Positions 1-8,778 are shown, counted from the first letter of the stretch. The stretch is 64,000 nt of DNA from Tenacibaculum soleae (GCF_001693415.1 NZ_MAKX01000001.1:620300-684299), one strand, 5' to 3'. Notes: generated by a model from the sequence alone, not told the origin. Translations and numbers: made by a program.

Positions 1-50
1 ATGAATTAAGAAGAGAATTTGACAATAGTCATTACATTCCACAAATTTAA
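1..50 (+). CDS. atpH: ATP synthase F1 delta subunit, 3' end only
   Basis: Only the last codons are inside the window. Reading from base 3 gives ELRREFDNSHYIPQI and then TAA at 48-50. This resembles the C-terminal LxxLRREF tail of F1 delta subunits, the stalk protein that joins F1 to Fo. It lies 21 bp before atpA, the normal atpH-atpA-atpG order. The assignment rests mainly on that gene order and on the short tail. Confidence 0.75.
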   Translation, partial: ELRREFDNSHYIPQI

Positions 51-71
51 TTATACATCAAAAGAAATAAG

Positions 72-1652
72 ATGGCAGCAATTAAACCAGCTGAAGTTTC
101 AGCAATTTTAAAGGAACAATTAACAAATTTCGAGTCTAAAGCTTCATTAAATGAAGTAGGTACCGTATTACAAGTAGGTGATGGTATTGCTCGTGTATAT
201 GGTTTGTCTAATGTACAATATGGTGAATTAGTAGAATTCGATAACGGATTAGAAGGTATCGTGTTAAACTTAGAAGAAGATAATGCAGGTGTTGTATTAT
301 TAGGAGCTTCTACATCAGTAAGAGAAGGATCAACTGTAAAACGTACAGAAAGAATTGCTTCTTTAAGAGCTGGAGAAGGAATTGTAGGGCGTGTTGTAAA
401 TACATTAGGTCAGCCAATTGATGGTAAAGGACCAATTGAAGGAACAACTTATGAAATGCCATTAGAGCGTAGAGCTCCTGGGGTAATTTATAGAGAGCCT
501 GTAACTGAACCAATGCAAACAGGTATTAAGTCTATTGATGCAATGATTCCAGTAGGTCGTGGTCAACGTGAGTTGATTATTGGTGACCGTCAAACAGGTA
601 AATCAACAGTAGCTATTGATACTATTTTAAATCAAAAAGAATTTTATGATGCAGGGCAACCAGTGTACTGTATCTACGTAGCTATCGGTCAGAAAGCTTC
701 AACAGTAGCAGCTATTGCTAATATGTTAGAAGAAAAAGGAGCTTTAGCATATACAACAATCGTTGCTGCAAATGCATCTGATCCTGCACCAATGCAGGTA
801 TATGCACCATTTGCAGGAGCTGCAATTGGAGAATATTTCCGTGATACTGGTAGACCAGCTTTAATTGTTTATGATGATTTATCTAAACAAGCAGTTGCTT
901 ACCGTGAGGTATCTTTATTATTAAGAAGACCACCGGGACGTGAGGCATACCCTGGAGATGTATTTTACTTACACTCAAGATTATTAGAACGTGCAGCAAA
1001 GGTTATCAACGATGATAAAATTGCTGGTGAAATGAACGATTTACCAGATTCTTTAAAAGGAATCGTAAAAGGTGGAGGTTCTTTAACTGCATTACCAATT
1101 ATTGAAACACAAGCAGGAGACGTTTCAGCATACATTCCAACAAACGTAATTTCGATTACTGATGGACAGATTTTCTTAGAATCAGATTTATTTAATTCAG
1201 GAGTTCGTCCAGCAATTAACGTAGGTATTTCAGTATCACGTGTTGGAGGTAACGCTCAAATTAAATCAATGAAAAAAGTATCTGGTACTTTAAAGTTAGA
1301 TCAAGCTCAGTATCGTGAATTAGAAGCATTTGCTAAGTTTGGTTCAGATTTAGATGCTGCTACTATGAATGTGATTTCTAAAGGACAACGTAATGTTGAA
1401 ATTTTAAAGCAAGCACAAAACGATCCTTTTACCGTAGAAGATCAGGTTGCAATTATCTATGCAGGTTCTAAAAACTTGTTAAAAGATGTGCCTGTAAACA
1501 AGGTAAAAGAATTTGAAAGAGATTATATCGAGTATTTAAATGCAAAGCACAGAGATACTTTAGATACCTTAAAAGCAGGTAAATTAACTAATGAAGTAAC
1601 AGATGTGTTAACTTCAGCAGCAGCAGAAGTATCTGCTAAATTTTCAGCTTAA
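72..1652 (+). CDS. atpA: ATP synthase F1 subunit alpha
   Basis: Non-catalytic nucleotide-binding subunit of the F1 hexamer on the cytoplasmic face of the inner membrane. The 526 residues match the family length. The Walker A motif GDRQTGKST is at about 171-179, the Walker B region [11 protein letters not shown] near 263-273, and the conserved arginine of SVSRVGG near 390. The N-terminus [13 protein letters not shown] is typical of Flavobacteria. It follows the atpH tail by 21 bp and precedes atpG by 69 bp. That gap holds a strong hairpin, listed separately. The beta and epsilon genes are not downstream, so they must lie elsewhere, as is usual in Bacteroidota. Confidence 0.98.
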   Translation: MAAIKPAEVSAILKEQLTNFESKASLNEVGTVLQVGDGIARVYGLSNVQYGELVEFDNGLEGIVLNLEEDNAGVVLLGASTSVREGSTVKRTERIASLRAGEGIVGRVVNTLGQPIDGKGPIEGTTYEMPLERRAPGVIYREPVTEPMQTGIKSIDAMIPVGRGQRELIIGDRQTGKSTVAIDTILNQKEFYDAGQPVYCIYVAIGQKASTVAAIANMLEEKGALAYTTIVAANASDPAPMQVYAPFAGAAIGEYFRDTGRPALIVYDDLSKQAVAYREVSLLLRRPPGREAYPGDVFYLHSRLLERAAKVINDDKIAGEMNDLPDSLKGIVKGGGSLTALPIIETQAGDVSAYIPTNVISITDGQIFLESDLFNSGVRPAINVGISVSRVGGNAQIKSMKKVSGTLKLDQAQYRELEAFAKFGSDLDAATMNVISKGQRNVEILKQAQNDPFTVEDQVAIIYAGSKNLLKDVPVNKVKEFERDYIEYLNAKHRDTLDTLKAGKLTNEVTDVLTSAAAEVSAKFSA

Positions 1653-1663
1653 TAAAAGATTTT

Positions 1664-1701
1664 AGTATTAAGTATTGAGAGTATTCTCAGTACTTAATAC
1701 T
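1664..1701 (+). promoter_or_regulatory. 17-bp hairpin between atpA and atpG
   Basis: Bases 1664-1680 and 1685-1701 are complementary over 17 positions with one G.T wobble, closing a four-base GTAT loop. It sits in the atpA-atpG spacer, ends 20 nt before the atpG start and has no T-run, so it is not a classical terminator. It could be an mRNA processing or stability element that sets subunit ratios, which is inference. Confidence 0.6.
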
Positions 1702-1721
1702 TAATGCTAAATACTATTTGT

Positions 1722-2582
1722 ATGGCAAACTTAAAAGAAATACGTAACAGAATTACTTCAATTAAATCAACAATGCAGATTACCTCTGCCATGAAAATGG
1801 TATCGGCTGCAAAGTTGAAAAAAGCTCAAGATGCAATTACAGCAATGCGCCCGTATTCATCTAAGCTTACTGAATTATTACAAAGCTTAAGTGCTACTTT
1901 AGATAGTAATGCTGGCGGAGCATATTCAACACAAAGAGAGGTAAATAAAGTATTACTAGTTACCGTTACTTCAAACAGAGGTTTATGTGGTGGTTTTAAC
2001 TCATCTATAGTTAAAGAAACTATTAAAACTATTGATAATAAATACAATGGTGTTACTGTTGATTTATTTACCATTGGTAAAAAAGCACACGATATTTTAT
2101 CAAAAGAGTACAAAGTTATAGAAAATAGAAATGATATTTTTGATGACTTAACCTTTGATAATGTAGCAGTAATTGCAGAGCAATTAATGGATTTATATGT
2201 AGATGGTTCTTACGATAAAATAGAGCTTGTTTACAATCAATTTAAAAATGCTGCAACACAAATACCACAAGTAGAGCAATTTTTACCAATAGAACCAGTA
2301 GAAAGCGATGAAAATGTAAATTTAGATTACATCTTTGAGCCTTCTAAAGAAGAAATTGTATTAGAATTGATTCCAAAGTCTTTAAAAACACAATTATACA
2401 AAGCAATTCGCGATTCATTTGCTGCTGAACACGGTGCTCGTATGACTGCAATGCATAAGGCTACAGATAATGCAACTGAATTACGTGACGAATTATTATT
2501 AACGTATAATAAAGCACGTCAGGCTGCTATTACCAACGAAATTTTAGAAATTGTTGGTGGTGCAGAAGCATTGAATAATTAA
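1722..2582 (+). CDS. atpG: ATP synthase F1 subunit gamma
   Basis: Central rotor shaft of F1, 286 residues. I start at the ATG at 1722 because MANLKEIRNRITSIKSTMQI is the classical gamma N-terminus; an in-frame ATG at 1704 would add MLNTIC from the hairpin spacer. The N-terminal coiled-coil segment MKMVSAAKLKKAQ and the C-terminal helix (AMHKATDNATELRDELLLTYNKAR) are both intact. It is followed by a strong terminator, so it is the last gene of this transcription unit. Confidence 0.97.
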   Translation: MANLKEIRNRITSIKSTMQITSAMKMVSAAKLKKAQDAITAMRPYSSKLTELLQSLSATLDSNAGGAYSTQREVNKVLLVTVTSNRGLCGGFNSSIVKETIKTIDNKYNGVTVDLFTIGKKAHDILSKEYKVIENRNDIFDDLTFDNVAVIAEQLMDLYVDGSYDKIELVYNQFKNAATQIPQVEQFLPIEPVESDENVNLDYIFEPSKEEIVLELIPKSLKTQLYKAIRDSFAAEHGARMTAMHKATDNATELRDELLLTYNKARQAAITNEILEIVGGAEALNN

Positions 2583-2605
2583 GCAAATAGCAATTATTTT
2601 ATATT

Positions 2606-2640
2606 AAAAATCGAATCATGAAAGTGATTCGATTTTTTTT
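2606..2640 (+). terminator. Intrinsic terminator after atpG
   Basis: A 13-bp inverted repeat (arms 2606-2618 and 2625-2637) around a six-base loop ends in a T-run. It ends the ATP synthase transcript. Confidence 0.9.
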
Positions 2641-2679
2641 ATGTTTAAAATCTTGTTCTAAAACAGTTATTTATTATTC

Positions 2680-2759
2680 TTTGAAGCTAAAACCTGCTTT
2701 CACTACTCGCTTTTTTCATACTTCAAAAGAGCTCAAACAAACCGTTCAATCAGGGCTAA
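2680..2759 (+). repeat. Dispersed intergenic repeat, family B, short copy
   Basis: This block shares ordered segments with the minus strand of 63830-63963: TTTGAAGCT, a CTGCTTTC-like block, ACTCGCTTTTTT, CATACTTCAAAA, GAGCTCAAACAAAC and an ending like TTCAATCAGGGCTA. The other copy carries about 50 extra bases between these blocks. Translation gives similar pseudo-peptides (FFHTSK, ELKQT, QSGL) in both copies, which explains an apparent open frame here that I do not accept as a gene. It is a degenerate dispersed repeat between genes. Confidence 0.7.
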
Positions 2760-2780
2760 GTTATTTAATTGTGTATATTG

Positions 2781-4553
2781 TTAATATAAAAACTTCTCTA
2801 CTTCTTTTTGAATAGCTTTAGCATCAATACCACAAATTTCTTGAAGTTGTTTTATAGTTCCATGATGAAAGAAATTATCAGGAATCCCTAAAACTTTAAT
2901 TATTCCTTTATACTTTTTTTCAACAGCATATTCTAAAATACTAGTACCAAATCCACCTTTAATAGTTCCATCTTCAATAGTGATAATAGTATCAAACTTA
3001 TTGAAAATAATATTTAGTAAACTAACATCTAAAGGTTTTATAAAACGCATATCATAATGCGCAACGGAATCTTTGTTTTTTAACAGATTTGTAGCCTCAG
3101 AAACGTTATTAGCAATTGTGCCAACAGAAAGTATAGCGAGTTTGTTTCCATCTTTTAAACAGGTTCCTTTACCTATTTTAATTTTTTTAAACGGAAGTTG
3201 CCAATTTTCTAATTTTCCGTATCCTCTAGGGTACCGAATTGCTATCGGTTTTTTTAAACCTAATTGTGCTGTATATAAAATATTTCGCAATTCAATTTCG
3301 TTGCGAGGTGCAAAAATTAATAAGTTCGGAATGCAATTTAAATATGCTAAATCAAATACTCCGTGATGCGTAGCACCATCTTCACCAACCAAACCAGCTC
3401 TGTCTAAACAAAATACTACGGGTAAATTTTGTAAAGCAACATCATGAATTATTTGATCATAGGCACGTTGTAAAAAGGTAGAGTAAATATTACAAAAAGG
3501 AATCATTCCTTGGGTTGCCATACCAGCCGCCAATGTAACAGCGTGTTGTTCGGCAATACCAACATCAAAAGTACGTTCGGGAAATTCATCTAACATTCGC
3601 TTTAATGAGCTTCCGGTTAACATTGCAGGTGTAATACCTACAATTTTATCGTTTTTATGTGTTAGTTCAACAATTGTTTTTCCGAAAACATCTTGAAACT
3701 TAGTAAATTTACTCGCTTCTTTTGGCAAAACATCGCCAGAAATTTTATCAAACTTTCCAGGTGCATGATACTTTACTTGATCTAATTCTGCTTGTCGTAA
3801 GCCTTTTCCTTTGGTGGTAATTACATGTAAAAATTTAGGTCCTTTTACTTGTTTTAAACGGTTTAATTCTGATATAAGTTCATCAAAATTATGTCCATCA
3901 ATTGGCCCTGAATAATCAAAGTTTAAGGCTTCAAAAATATTATGTTGCTCAATATCTGATCTTGTTGCTTTAATTCTAGTCAAATAATCTTTTAAAGCAC
4001 CTACAGAAGGGTCGATTCCAATAGCATTGTCGTTTAAAATGACTAATAAGTTGGCATTGGTATCACCTGCATGGTTTAAAGCTTCAAAAGCCATTCCGCT
4101 TGCAATAGAAGCATCACCAATAATAGCGATATGATGCTTATCGTTTCCTTGTAGTTTAGACGCAATTGCCATACCCAAAGCAGCCGAAATTGAAGTTGAT
4201 GAATGCCCAACCCCAAAAGCATCGTAGGTGCTTTCGCTTCTTTTTGGAAACCCTGAAATACCACCTAGTTGACGATTGGTATGAAAAACATCTTTTCTAC
4301 CAGTTAAAATTTTATGTCCATAGGCTTGATGACCAACATCCCAAACTAATTGATCGTTTGGAGTATCGAACAAATAATGCAAAGCTATGGTAAGTTCTAT
4401 TACCCCTAAACTTGCACCTAAATGACCTTCTTTTGTAGCAATTATATCAATAATAAATTCACGTAATTCTTTTGCCAATAAAGGCAATTCATCCGAAGAT
4501 AATAGCCTTACATCCGAAGGAAAATTTATATTTTGTAATAGCTTTTTTGGCAT
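2781..4553 (-). CDS. dxs: 1-deoxy-D-xylulose-5-phosphate synthase
   Basis: Thiamine-diphosphate enzyme that condenses pyruvate and glyceraldehyde-3-phosphate, the first step of the MEP isoprenoid pathway. From the ATG at 4553 it has 590 residues, normal for Bacteroidota. Visible are HLGASLGVIEL near 44-54, the ThDP motif starting GDASIASG near 146 with its downstream LNDN, and the transketolase-type second half with VGIAEQHAVTLAAGMA. An upstream in-frame start would lie on or beyond the promoter. A TACATTTG -7 box is at 4558-4565, immediately before the ATG, suggesting a very short leader. Confidence 0.97.
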   Translation of the reverse strand: MPKKLLQNINFPSDVRLLSSDELPLLAKELREFIIDIIATKEGHLGASLGVIELTIALHYLFDTPNDQLVWDVGHQAYGHKILTGRKDVFHTNRQLGGISGFPKRSESTYDAFGVGHSSTSISAALGMAIASKLQGNDKHHIAIIGDASIASGMAFEALNHAGDTNANLLVILNDNAIGIDPSVGALKDYLTRIKATRSDIEQHNIFEALNFDYSGPIDGHNFDELISELNRLKQVKGPKFLHVITTKGKGLRQAELDQVKYHAPGKFDKISGDVLPKEASKFTKFQDVFGKTIVELTHKNDKIVGITPAMLTGSSLKRMLDEFPERTFDVGIAEQHAVTLAAGMATQGMIPFCNIYSTFLQRAYDQIIHDVALQNLPVVFCLDRAGLVGEDGATHHGVFDLAYLNCIPNLLIFAPRNEIELRNILYTAQLGLKKPIAIRYPRGYGKLENWQLPFKKIKIGKGTCLKDGNKLAILSVGTIANNVSEATNLLKNKDSVAHYDMRFIKPLDVSLLNIIFNKFDTIITIEDGTIKGGFGTSILEYAVEKKYKGIIKVLGIPDNFFHHGTIKQLQEICGIDAKAIQKEVEKFLY

Positions 4554-4557
4554 AGTA

Positions 4558-4565
4558 CAAATGTA
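4558..4565 (-). promoter_or_regulatory. -7 promoter box of dxs
   Basis: The minus strand reads TACATTTG, matching the Bacteroidota -7 consensus TAnnTTTG, five bases before the dxs ATG. The predicted transcript would be almost leaderless. No clear -33 element was identified. Confidence 0.55.
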
Positions 4566-4809
4566 ATACCTTTTTAAATTCAAAACAGCACCAATACATT
4601 GCTAAAAGAGTCAATTTTGTAACTTCGAGTGAATTTTAAGATTGAAATGTATAAAAATTTGTATAGAGAAGTAAATTATGTAGAATTTTTAATTATACAT
4701 CGATACAATTTTTGTGTCTCAAAATTACTCAAGCTCACAAAACCATAGTTTTTTACATGACATTTGTAAAATTTAAAAAGATACTAAAACTTTGTTGTAG
4801 CTTTGCTGT

Positions 4810-5481
4810 ATGAGCAAATTGTATTTGGTACCAACACCTATTGGAAATTTAGAAGATATTACCTTAAGAGCACTTAGAATTTTAAAGGAAGTGGATTTTA
4901 TTTTGGCGGAAGATACGCGTACAAGCGGAAAATTATTAAAGCATTTTGAGATTGCAACACAAATGTACAGTCATCATATGCATAATGAGCATAAATCGGT
5001 TGAAGGTGTTTTAAATAGATTGAAAAATGGTGAAACTTGTGCTTTAATTTCTGATGCCGGAACGCCTGCAATTTCTGATCCTGGATTTTTATTAACGCGT
5101 GCTTGTGTACAGCAAGATATTGCGGTGGAATGTTTACCGGGCGCTACAGCTTTTGTACCTGCGTTGGTAAATTCTGGTTTACCGAATGATAAATTTGTTT
5201 TTGAAGGATTTTTACCCGTAAAAAAAGGACGTCAAACGCGTTTAACTTTTTTATCAGAAGAAAATCGTACGATGATATTTTATGAGAGTCCGCATAAATT
5301 ATTAAAAACCTTAACGAATTTTAGCGAGTATTTTGGTGAGGACAGACAAATATCAGTTTCTAGAGAATTGACAAAAATGTTTGAAGAAACCAAGCGAGGA
5401 ACAGTAAAAGAAGTGTTATCATATTATACGGAAAAACCCGCCAAAGGCGAAATTGTGATTGTTGTTGATGGTAAAAAGTAG
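4810..5481 (+). CDS. rsmI: 16S rRNA (cytidine1402-2'-O)-methyltransferase
   Basis: Tetrapyrrole-methylase-fold enzyme that 2'-O-methylates C1402 in the 16S rRNA decoding centre. The 223 residues start MSKLYLVPTPIGNLEDITLRAL, with the hallmark PTPIGNL and AEDTRTSGKLL segments. ALISDAGTPAISDPGFLL and LPGATAFVPALVNSG also match the family. It lacks the longer C-terminal extension seen in E. coli RsmI, as is common in Bacteroidota. A TAGCTTTG -7 box is at 4798-4805, four bases before the ATG. It ends directly against the convergent membrane gene at 5482. Confidence 0.95.
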   Translation: MSKLYLVPTPIGNLEDITLRALRILKEVDFILAEDTRTSGKLLKHFEIATQMYSHHMHNEHKSVEGVLNRLKNGETCALISDAGTPAISDPGFLLTRACVQQDIAVECLPGATAFVPALVNSGLPNDKFVFEGFLPVKKGRQTRLTFLSEENRTMIFYESPHKLLKTLTNFSEYFGEDRQISVSRELTKMFEETKRGTVKEVLSYYTEKPAKGEIVIVVDGKK

Positions 5482-6180
5482 TTAAATAAGTTTATATTCA
5501 GGATAATGTTCTTCAAGTAACTCTTCTGATTTATTTGGAATAACAATTAATGTAATATACCCAACCAACATTGTAAAAACGATTAAAAATGCCGATAACC
5601 ACCGGCTAAATTCATTCATTTCTGTAAAACCATTATCGTGTGGTAAAAACAAATCATAAGTATAAAATATAATTAACGCTAAGTTTCCTAAACTTTGCTT
5701 TAAATAAATGTCTTCTAACAACCATTTTTTACCCGTTAATGCCACTTTTTTATTGATTTTTCTTTTTGACTGAAATATTTTAATAGTATCTAAAAGGATA
5801 ACTGTAAAAAAGATTCCAGTATAAATATAATATGCATTTGGTATTTGTTGTAGTAAATAAAATAATACAACGATACAAAACGTAAGTATAATTTTAGGCA
5901 ACATAAACCATTGTTTTACAAAACTTAAAATAAGCTTGAAGTACTTTTTATTTAATTGTACTATTTTTTGATCAACAACATCCATAAACCCAAATATCCC
6001 GAATTTTTTAAAAGAGATATCTCTAGCTTGCTCAAAAGATAAGGTTGGACTTTCTTCCCAAATAAGCTCAATATCATTAGCTAAATGATCTACCAATTCG
6101 GTTTGTACATCGTAATGCTCAACATAATGTTGACGTGTGAATTTGTATAATTGCTCTATGTTTTGTTCGGTAAGTTTCAT
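5482..6180 (-). CDS. PadR-cluster membrane protein, paralog 1
   Basis: A 232-residue protein with a cytoplasmic alpha-helical N-terminal domain (about 1-85) containing YDVQTELVDHLANDIE. Four hydrophobic membrane segments follow, around 88-108, 112-130, 160-178 and 188-210. The (Y/R)-E-(M/L)-VDH-(I/L)-A signature is shared with the next three genes and resembles the HAAS/DUF1700-type domain often encoded beside PadR repressors. That family link is from memory. It is the last gene of the PadR-led operon, 5 bp after its upstream neighbour. It is the most divergent of the four paralogs. Function unknown; a membrane sensor or partner of PadR signalling is plausible. Confidence 0.8.
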   Translation of the reverse strand: MKLTEQNIEQLYKFTRQHYVEHYDVQTELVDHLANDIELIWEESPTLSFEQARDISFKKFGIFGFMDVVDQKIVQLNKKYFKLILSFVKQWFMLPKIILTFCIVVLFYLLQQIPNAYYIYTGIFFTVILLDTIKIFQSKRKINKKVALTGKKWLLEDIYLKQSLGNLALIIFYTYDLFLPHDNGFTEMNEFSRWLSAFLIVFTMLVGYITLIVIPNKSEELLEEHYPEYKLI

Positions 6181-6185
6181 GTCTA

Positions 6186-6824
6186 TTAGATTAGATATTT
6201 ATACTTATTTTCAATATTTTCTTTTTTCGACTCAAAACTTTTAAACAATAAAAATGTTAAGTAAAGAGCTGTTATTTGAATGTATATAAGCCAGTTATTA
6301 TTAATACTATTTATCCATATTGGTATATATGCTAACCCAGTAAATAATGAAATATATGTTTGCACAAATTTTATATTTCCATATTTTTTAACCAATTTAC
6401 TCAAAGAAGAAGTGCCTATAAAAAACATAACTAAAGAAAAACCATACAATAAATAAAGAGTATATTCAGTATTATATTGACTTAAGTTAGGTATTAATGT
6501 TAGAATTAAAATAAGAATTATTAAGTTTTTAGGATAAATACTAAGCCTTAAAATATCTTTACTTATCGTTTTAACATCGCCCCAAAATCTTCTTTTTACA
6601 ATTTTTTCATATTTTTTTTGCAGTGCATCTTTTTTACTCAACATGTATTTAACAAAAACGGTTTGAAAGCGTTGATTTTCGAAAAAAGCATCAGTATCAC
6701 TTACTTTTTCTTCAATTTCGGAAGCAATATGATCAACCATTTCATAACGGATATCAATATATTCAACACCAATTCCTTCTAAAAAATCGTTAATTCTTTT
6801 GGTTTGTTCTTGGGTTAGTTGCAT
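6186..6824 (-). CDS. PadR-cluster membrane protein, paralog 2
   Basis: 212 residues. The N-terminal domain (about 1-80) includes IRYEMVDHIASEIEEKVSD and is nearly identical to that of the gene at 7625-8293. Four membrane segments follow, and these have diverged strongly from that gene. The motif KKYGNIKFVQTY between the second and third membrane segments is kept in both, so the whole proteins are homologous. It lies 3 bp downstream of paralog 3, an operon arrangement. The uneven similarity suggests gene conversion or strong constraint on the cytoplasmic half. Function unknown. Confidence 0.82.
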   Translation of the reverse strand: MQLTQEQTKRINDFLEGIGVEYIDIRYEMVDHIASEIEEKVSDTDAFFENQRFQTVFVKYMLSKKDALQKKYEKIVKRRFWGDVKTISKDILRLSIYPKNLIILILILTLIPNLSQYNTEYTLYLLYGFSLVMFFIGTSSLSKLVKKYGNIKFVQTYISLFTGLAYIPIWINSINNNWLIYIQITALYLTFLLFKSFESKKENIENKYKYLI

Positions 6825-6827
6825 AGT

Positions 6828-7484
6828 TTATAGAGATAATTCTTTTTTCATATTTTCAACTCTAGTAAGTGCTTTTTTGTATGTTTTATACCCAGCATAA
6901 GTAGTAACAAATAAGATAGGTATAAATACTATAAAGGCGGTTATTCGAATTTCAGTAGATAAATCTTTTAGAAATTGAATAGGAAGCATCATCATTAAAA
7001 AAGCAAAAGAAAAATAACTTACACCATAATCTAGGTTTACTGACCTTCCATACTTTTTAAATAATTGTTTTGCTGTAACAAAAAAGAAAAAAAGCATTGG
7101 TGATATTAATAATCCTAAGCTTATTAATTCGAAAATATTGAAAGCAATAAAATTCGAAATAATGTATAACAAAATTGAAAACAGTACATAAATTGTTATG
7201 TTTTTAAATGACTTAAAAACAGCTGTAATTTCTGTAAAATATTCTTTTCTATATTTTCTATTGGCGTTTTGCCAGCCTAAAGTATTTACACCAAATAAAC
7301 CTCCATTCCAATTTAACTTTCTTAGTGATTTTTCTAATTCAACCTTAAAATCATTAGTTGTAGCATTACTTTCCATGTTAGAAACTATATGATCTACCAT
7401 TTCAATACGTAAATCCCAGTATTTAATACCTCGTTTTTTTAAACGATTATCTATTTGCTGTATTTGTTCGTTAGTTATCTGCAT
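6828..7484 (-). CDS. PadR-cluster membrane protein, paralog 3
   Basis: 218 residues with the shared N-terminal signature LRIEMVDHIVSNMES (about residues 23-38) and four predicted membrane segments from about residue 92. Its linker carries a GGLFGVNTLGWQNANRKYRKEY stretch that paralogs 2 and 4 lack. It is separated from paralog 4 by 140 bp, which holds a dispersed repeat, so the operon may be interrupted here or simply carry the insertion. Function unknown. Confidence 0.8.
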   Translation of the reverse strand: MQITNEQIQQIDNRLKKRGIKYWDLRIEMVDHIVSNMESNATTNDFKVELEKSLRKLNWNGGLFGVNTLGWQNANRKYRKEYFTEITAVFKSFKNITIYVLFSILLYIISNFIAFNIFELISLGLLISPMLFFFFVTAKQLFKKYGRSVNLDYGVSYFSFAFLMMMLPIQFLKDLSTEIRITAFIVFIPILFVTTYAGYKTYKKALTRVENMKKELSL

Positions 7485-7528
7485 ATAGTCTTAATGAATG
7501 TTTTTTGATTTTATAATAACTTGCGCTA

Positions 7529-7611
7529 CGTCAACCTGAACTTGTTTCAGGTTCTCATCATAACATGTTGTTTATTATGATGATGTGATTCTGAAATAAA
7601 TTCAGAATGAC
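7529..7611 (-). repeat. Dispersed double-hairpin repeat, family A, copy 1
   Basis: About 83 bp bounded by CGTCAACCTGAA and CAGAATGAC, with two internal inverted repeats (AACCTGAA/TTCAGGTT and ATTCTGAA/TTCAGAAT) joined by a TGATGA-rich centre. It is the inverted counterpart of the element at 9871-9954 and sits inside the PadR operon spacer. Confidence 0.8.
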
Positions 7612-7624
7612 TTTTTAATATCAT

Positions 7625-8293
7625 TTATTCTGTTAAATATTGATATTTTGCATTAATTTTATTCTTTTGACTAAGGAGTACTTTACATAGTAAAAAAACT
7701 AAATAAATAAATATTGTGTGTGTATATAATTTCCATAATTCAAAATGCTTTTCAGAATAAATAGTAAAAGGGTTATTTATAATGTATAAAGGGATATATG
7801 ATATAAAACCAAGTAAAAGTGTATAAGACTGGACTAATTTAATATGACCATATTTTTTAAAAATTCGATGTAATGTATAACCATTATAGGAATAAAGAGC
7901 AACGGATAATATAAATAAGACAATTAGAGTGTTTTTTACATTAAACAAACTCAGTGAATAAGTTAATGTGATTAACAGCGTTAAAAAAGTAAGGTTTTTA
8001 ACTTTAATACCTTCCTTAAAAGCATTAACACTAATTTTTTTAGTATCAGTCCAAAATTTTCTTTTAACTATTTTCTGATACTTTTTTTGCAACGCATCTT
8101 TTTTACTCAACATATACTTTACAAAAATGGTTTGAAAGCGTTGATTTTCAAAAAAAGCATCAGTATCACTTACTTTTTCTTCAATTTCAGATGCAATATG
8201 ATCAACCATTTCGTAACGGATATCAATATAATCAACACCAATTCCTTCTAAAAAATCGTTAATTTTTTTTGTTTGTTCTTGGGTTAACTCCAT
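7625..8293 (-). CDS. PadR-cluster membrane protein, paralog 4
   Basis: 222 residues, directly downstream of padR with a 1-bp gap, so almost certainly translated with it. Residues 1-80 are nearly identical to paralog 2 (few substitutions, mostly conservative), including YIDIRYEMVDHIASEIEEK. The membrane half is only distantly similar but keeps KKYGHIKLVQSY. The pairing of a PadR repressor with an adjacent helical-domain membrane protein suggests that the membrane protein receives or relays the signal. That is inference. Confidence 0.82.
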   Translation of the reverse strand: MELTQEQTKKINDFLEGIGVDYIDIRYEMVDHIASEIEEKVSDTDAFFENQRFQTIFVKYMLSKKDALQKKYQKIVKRKFWTDTKKISVNAFKEGIKVKNLTFLTLLITLTYSLSLFNVKNTLIVLFILSVALYSYNGYTLHRIFKKYGHIKLVQSYTLLLGFISYIPLYIINNPFTIYSEKHFELWKLYTHTIFIYLVFLLCKVLLSQKNKINAKYQYLTE

Positions 8294-8294
8294 C

Positions 8295-8633
8295 TTACTC
8301 CAAGCTAAATTTAGGATTCACCAATTGTTGCATTGTATTTAAAAACTCTTGCATTTCTGATAATTTATTAGCGGTTTCTTTGGTGCCGTTTTCGGTAAGT
8401 TTATAATATTTACGTAAACGATTACCAACTTTAGCAACTTCTACATCTAACAAACCTTCGGCTTCTAATTTATGTAAGGCAGGATACAAAGCGCCTTCGG
8501 TAATCTTTAATTCCCCTTTGGTTAGCTCTTTTACTTTTTGTGTAATTTCATATCCGTACATTTTATCATTTTGTGCCAATAGCTTTAAAATAATAGTTTG
8601 TAACGAACCTTTATATAATTTTTGATTTCCCAT
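8295..8633 (-). CDS. PadR family transcriptional regulator
   Basis: 112-residue winged-helix repressor of the small PadR-s2 type. YKGSLQTIILKLLAQNDKMYGYEITQKVKE and ITEGALYPALHKLEAEGLL are the classical PadR helix-turn-helix and wing, followed by the YYKLTENG turn and a C-terminal helix. It heads a five-gene minus-strand cluster of itself and four membrane paralogs. A 23-bp palindrome lies just downstream of the promoter -7 box, so autorepression is likely. It is divergent from the reductase gene at 8779, which may share control. Confidence 0.95.
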   Translation of the reverse strand: MGNQKLYKGSLQTIILKLLAQNDKMYGYEITQKVKELTKGELKITEGALYPALHKLEAEGLLDVEVAKVGNRLRKYYKLTENGTKETANKLSEMQEFLNTMQQLVNPKFSLE

Positions 8634-8645
8634 AATAAATTCTGT

Positions 8646-8676
8646 TATACCTAAAAAACTTAGGTATACAAATATA
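8646..8676 (-). promoter_or_regulatory. padR promoter with palindromic operator
   Basis: On the minus strand TATATTTG (8669-8676) is a consensus -7 box. Immediately after it lies a perfect inverted repeat with 9-bp arms TATACCTAA (8646-8654) and TTAGGTATA (8660-8668) around five bases. This covers the expected transcription start. An imperfect related pair, TTAGGTAT at 8702-8709 and ATTCCTAA at 8722-8729, lies toward the divergent reductase. The site probably binds the PadR protein encoded 13 bp away. Confidence 0.75.
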
Positions 8677-8752
8677 CATAATTTTCTTATGTATAAAATT
8701 CTTAGGTATTATTTTTATGTTATTCCTAACAAAAGGTTCGTTTACTATTGCT

Positions 8753-8760
8753 TATTTTTG
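8753..8760 (+). promoter_or_regulatory. -7 box of the reductase gene
   Basis: TATTTTTG fits TAnnTTTG and ends 18 bases before the ATG at 8779. The imperfect PadR-like half sites at 8702-8729 lie just upstream. Confidence 0.5.
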
Positions 8761-8778
8761 CGTTTATAAAAAGAATAA

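Noticed and set aside
310..513. Open frames antisense to atpA, and similar frames antisense to polA, dxs, mgtE, rseP and the 610-residue gene
   Set aside because: Low-complexity or poorly composed peptides inside strongly supported genes, without promoters or homology signals.
2618..2815. Apparent 65-residue gene after atpG
   Set aside because: It spans a terminator and the family B repeat and has no homologous pattern other than the repeat's pseudo-peptide.
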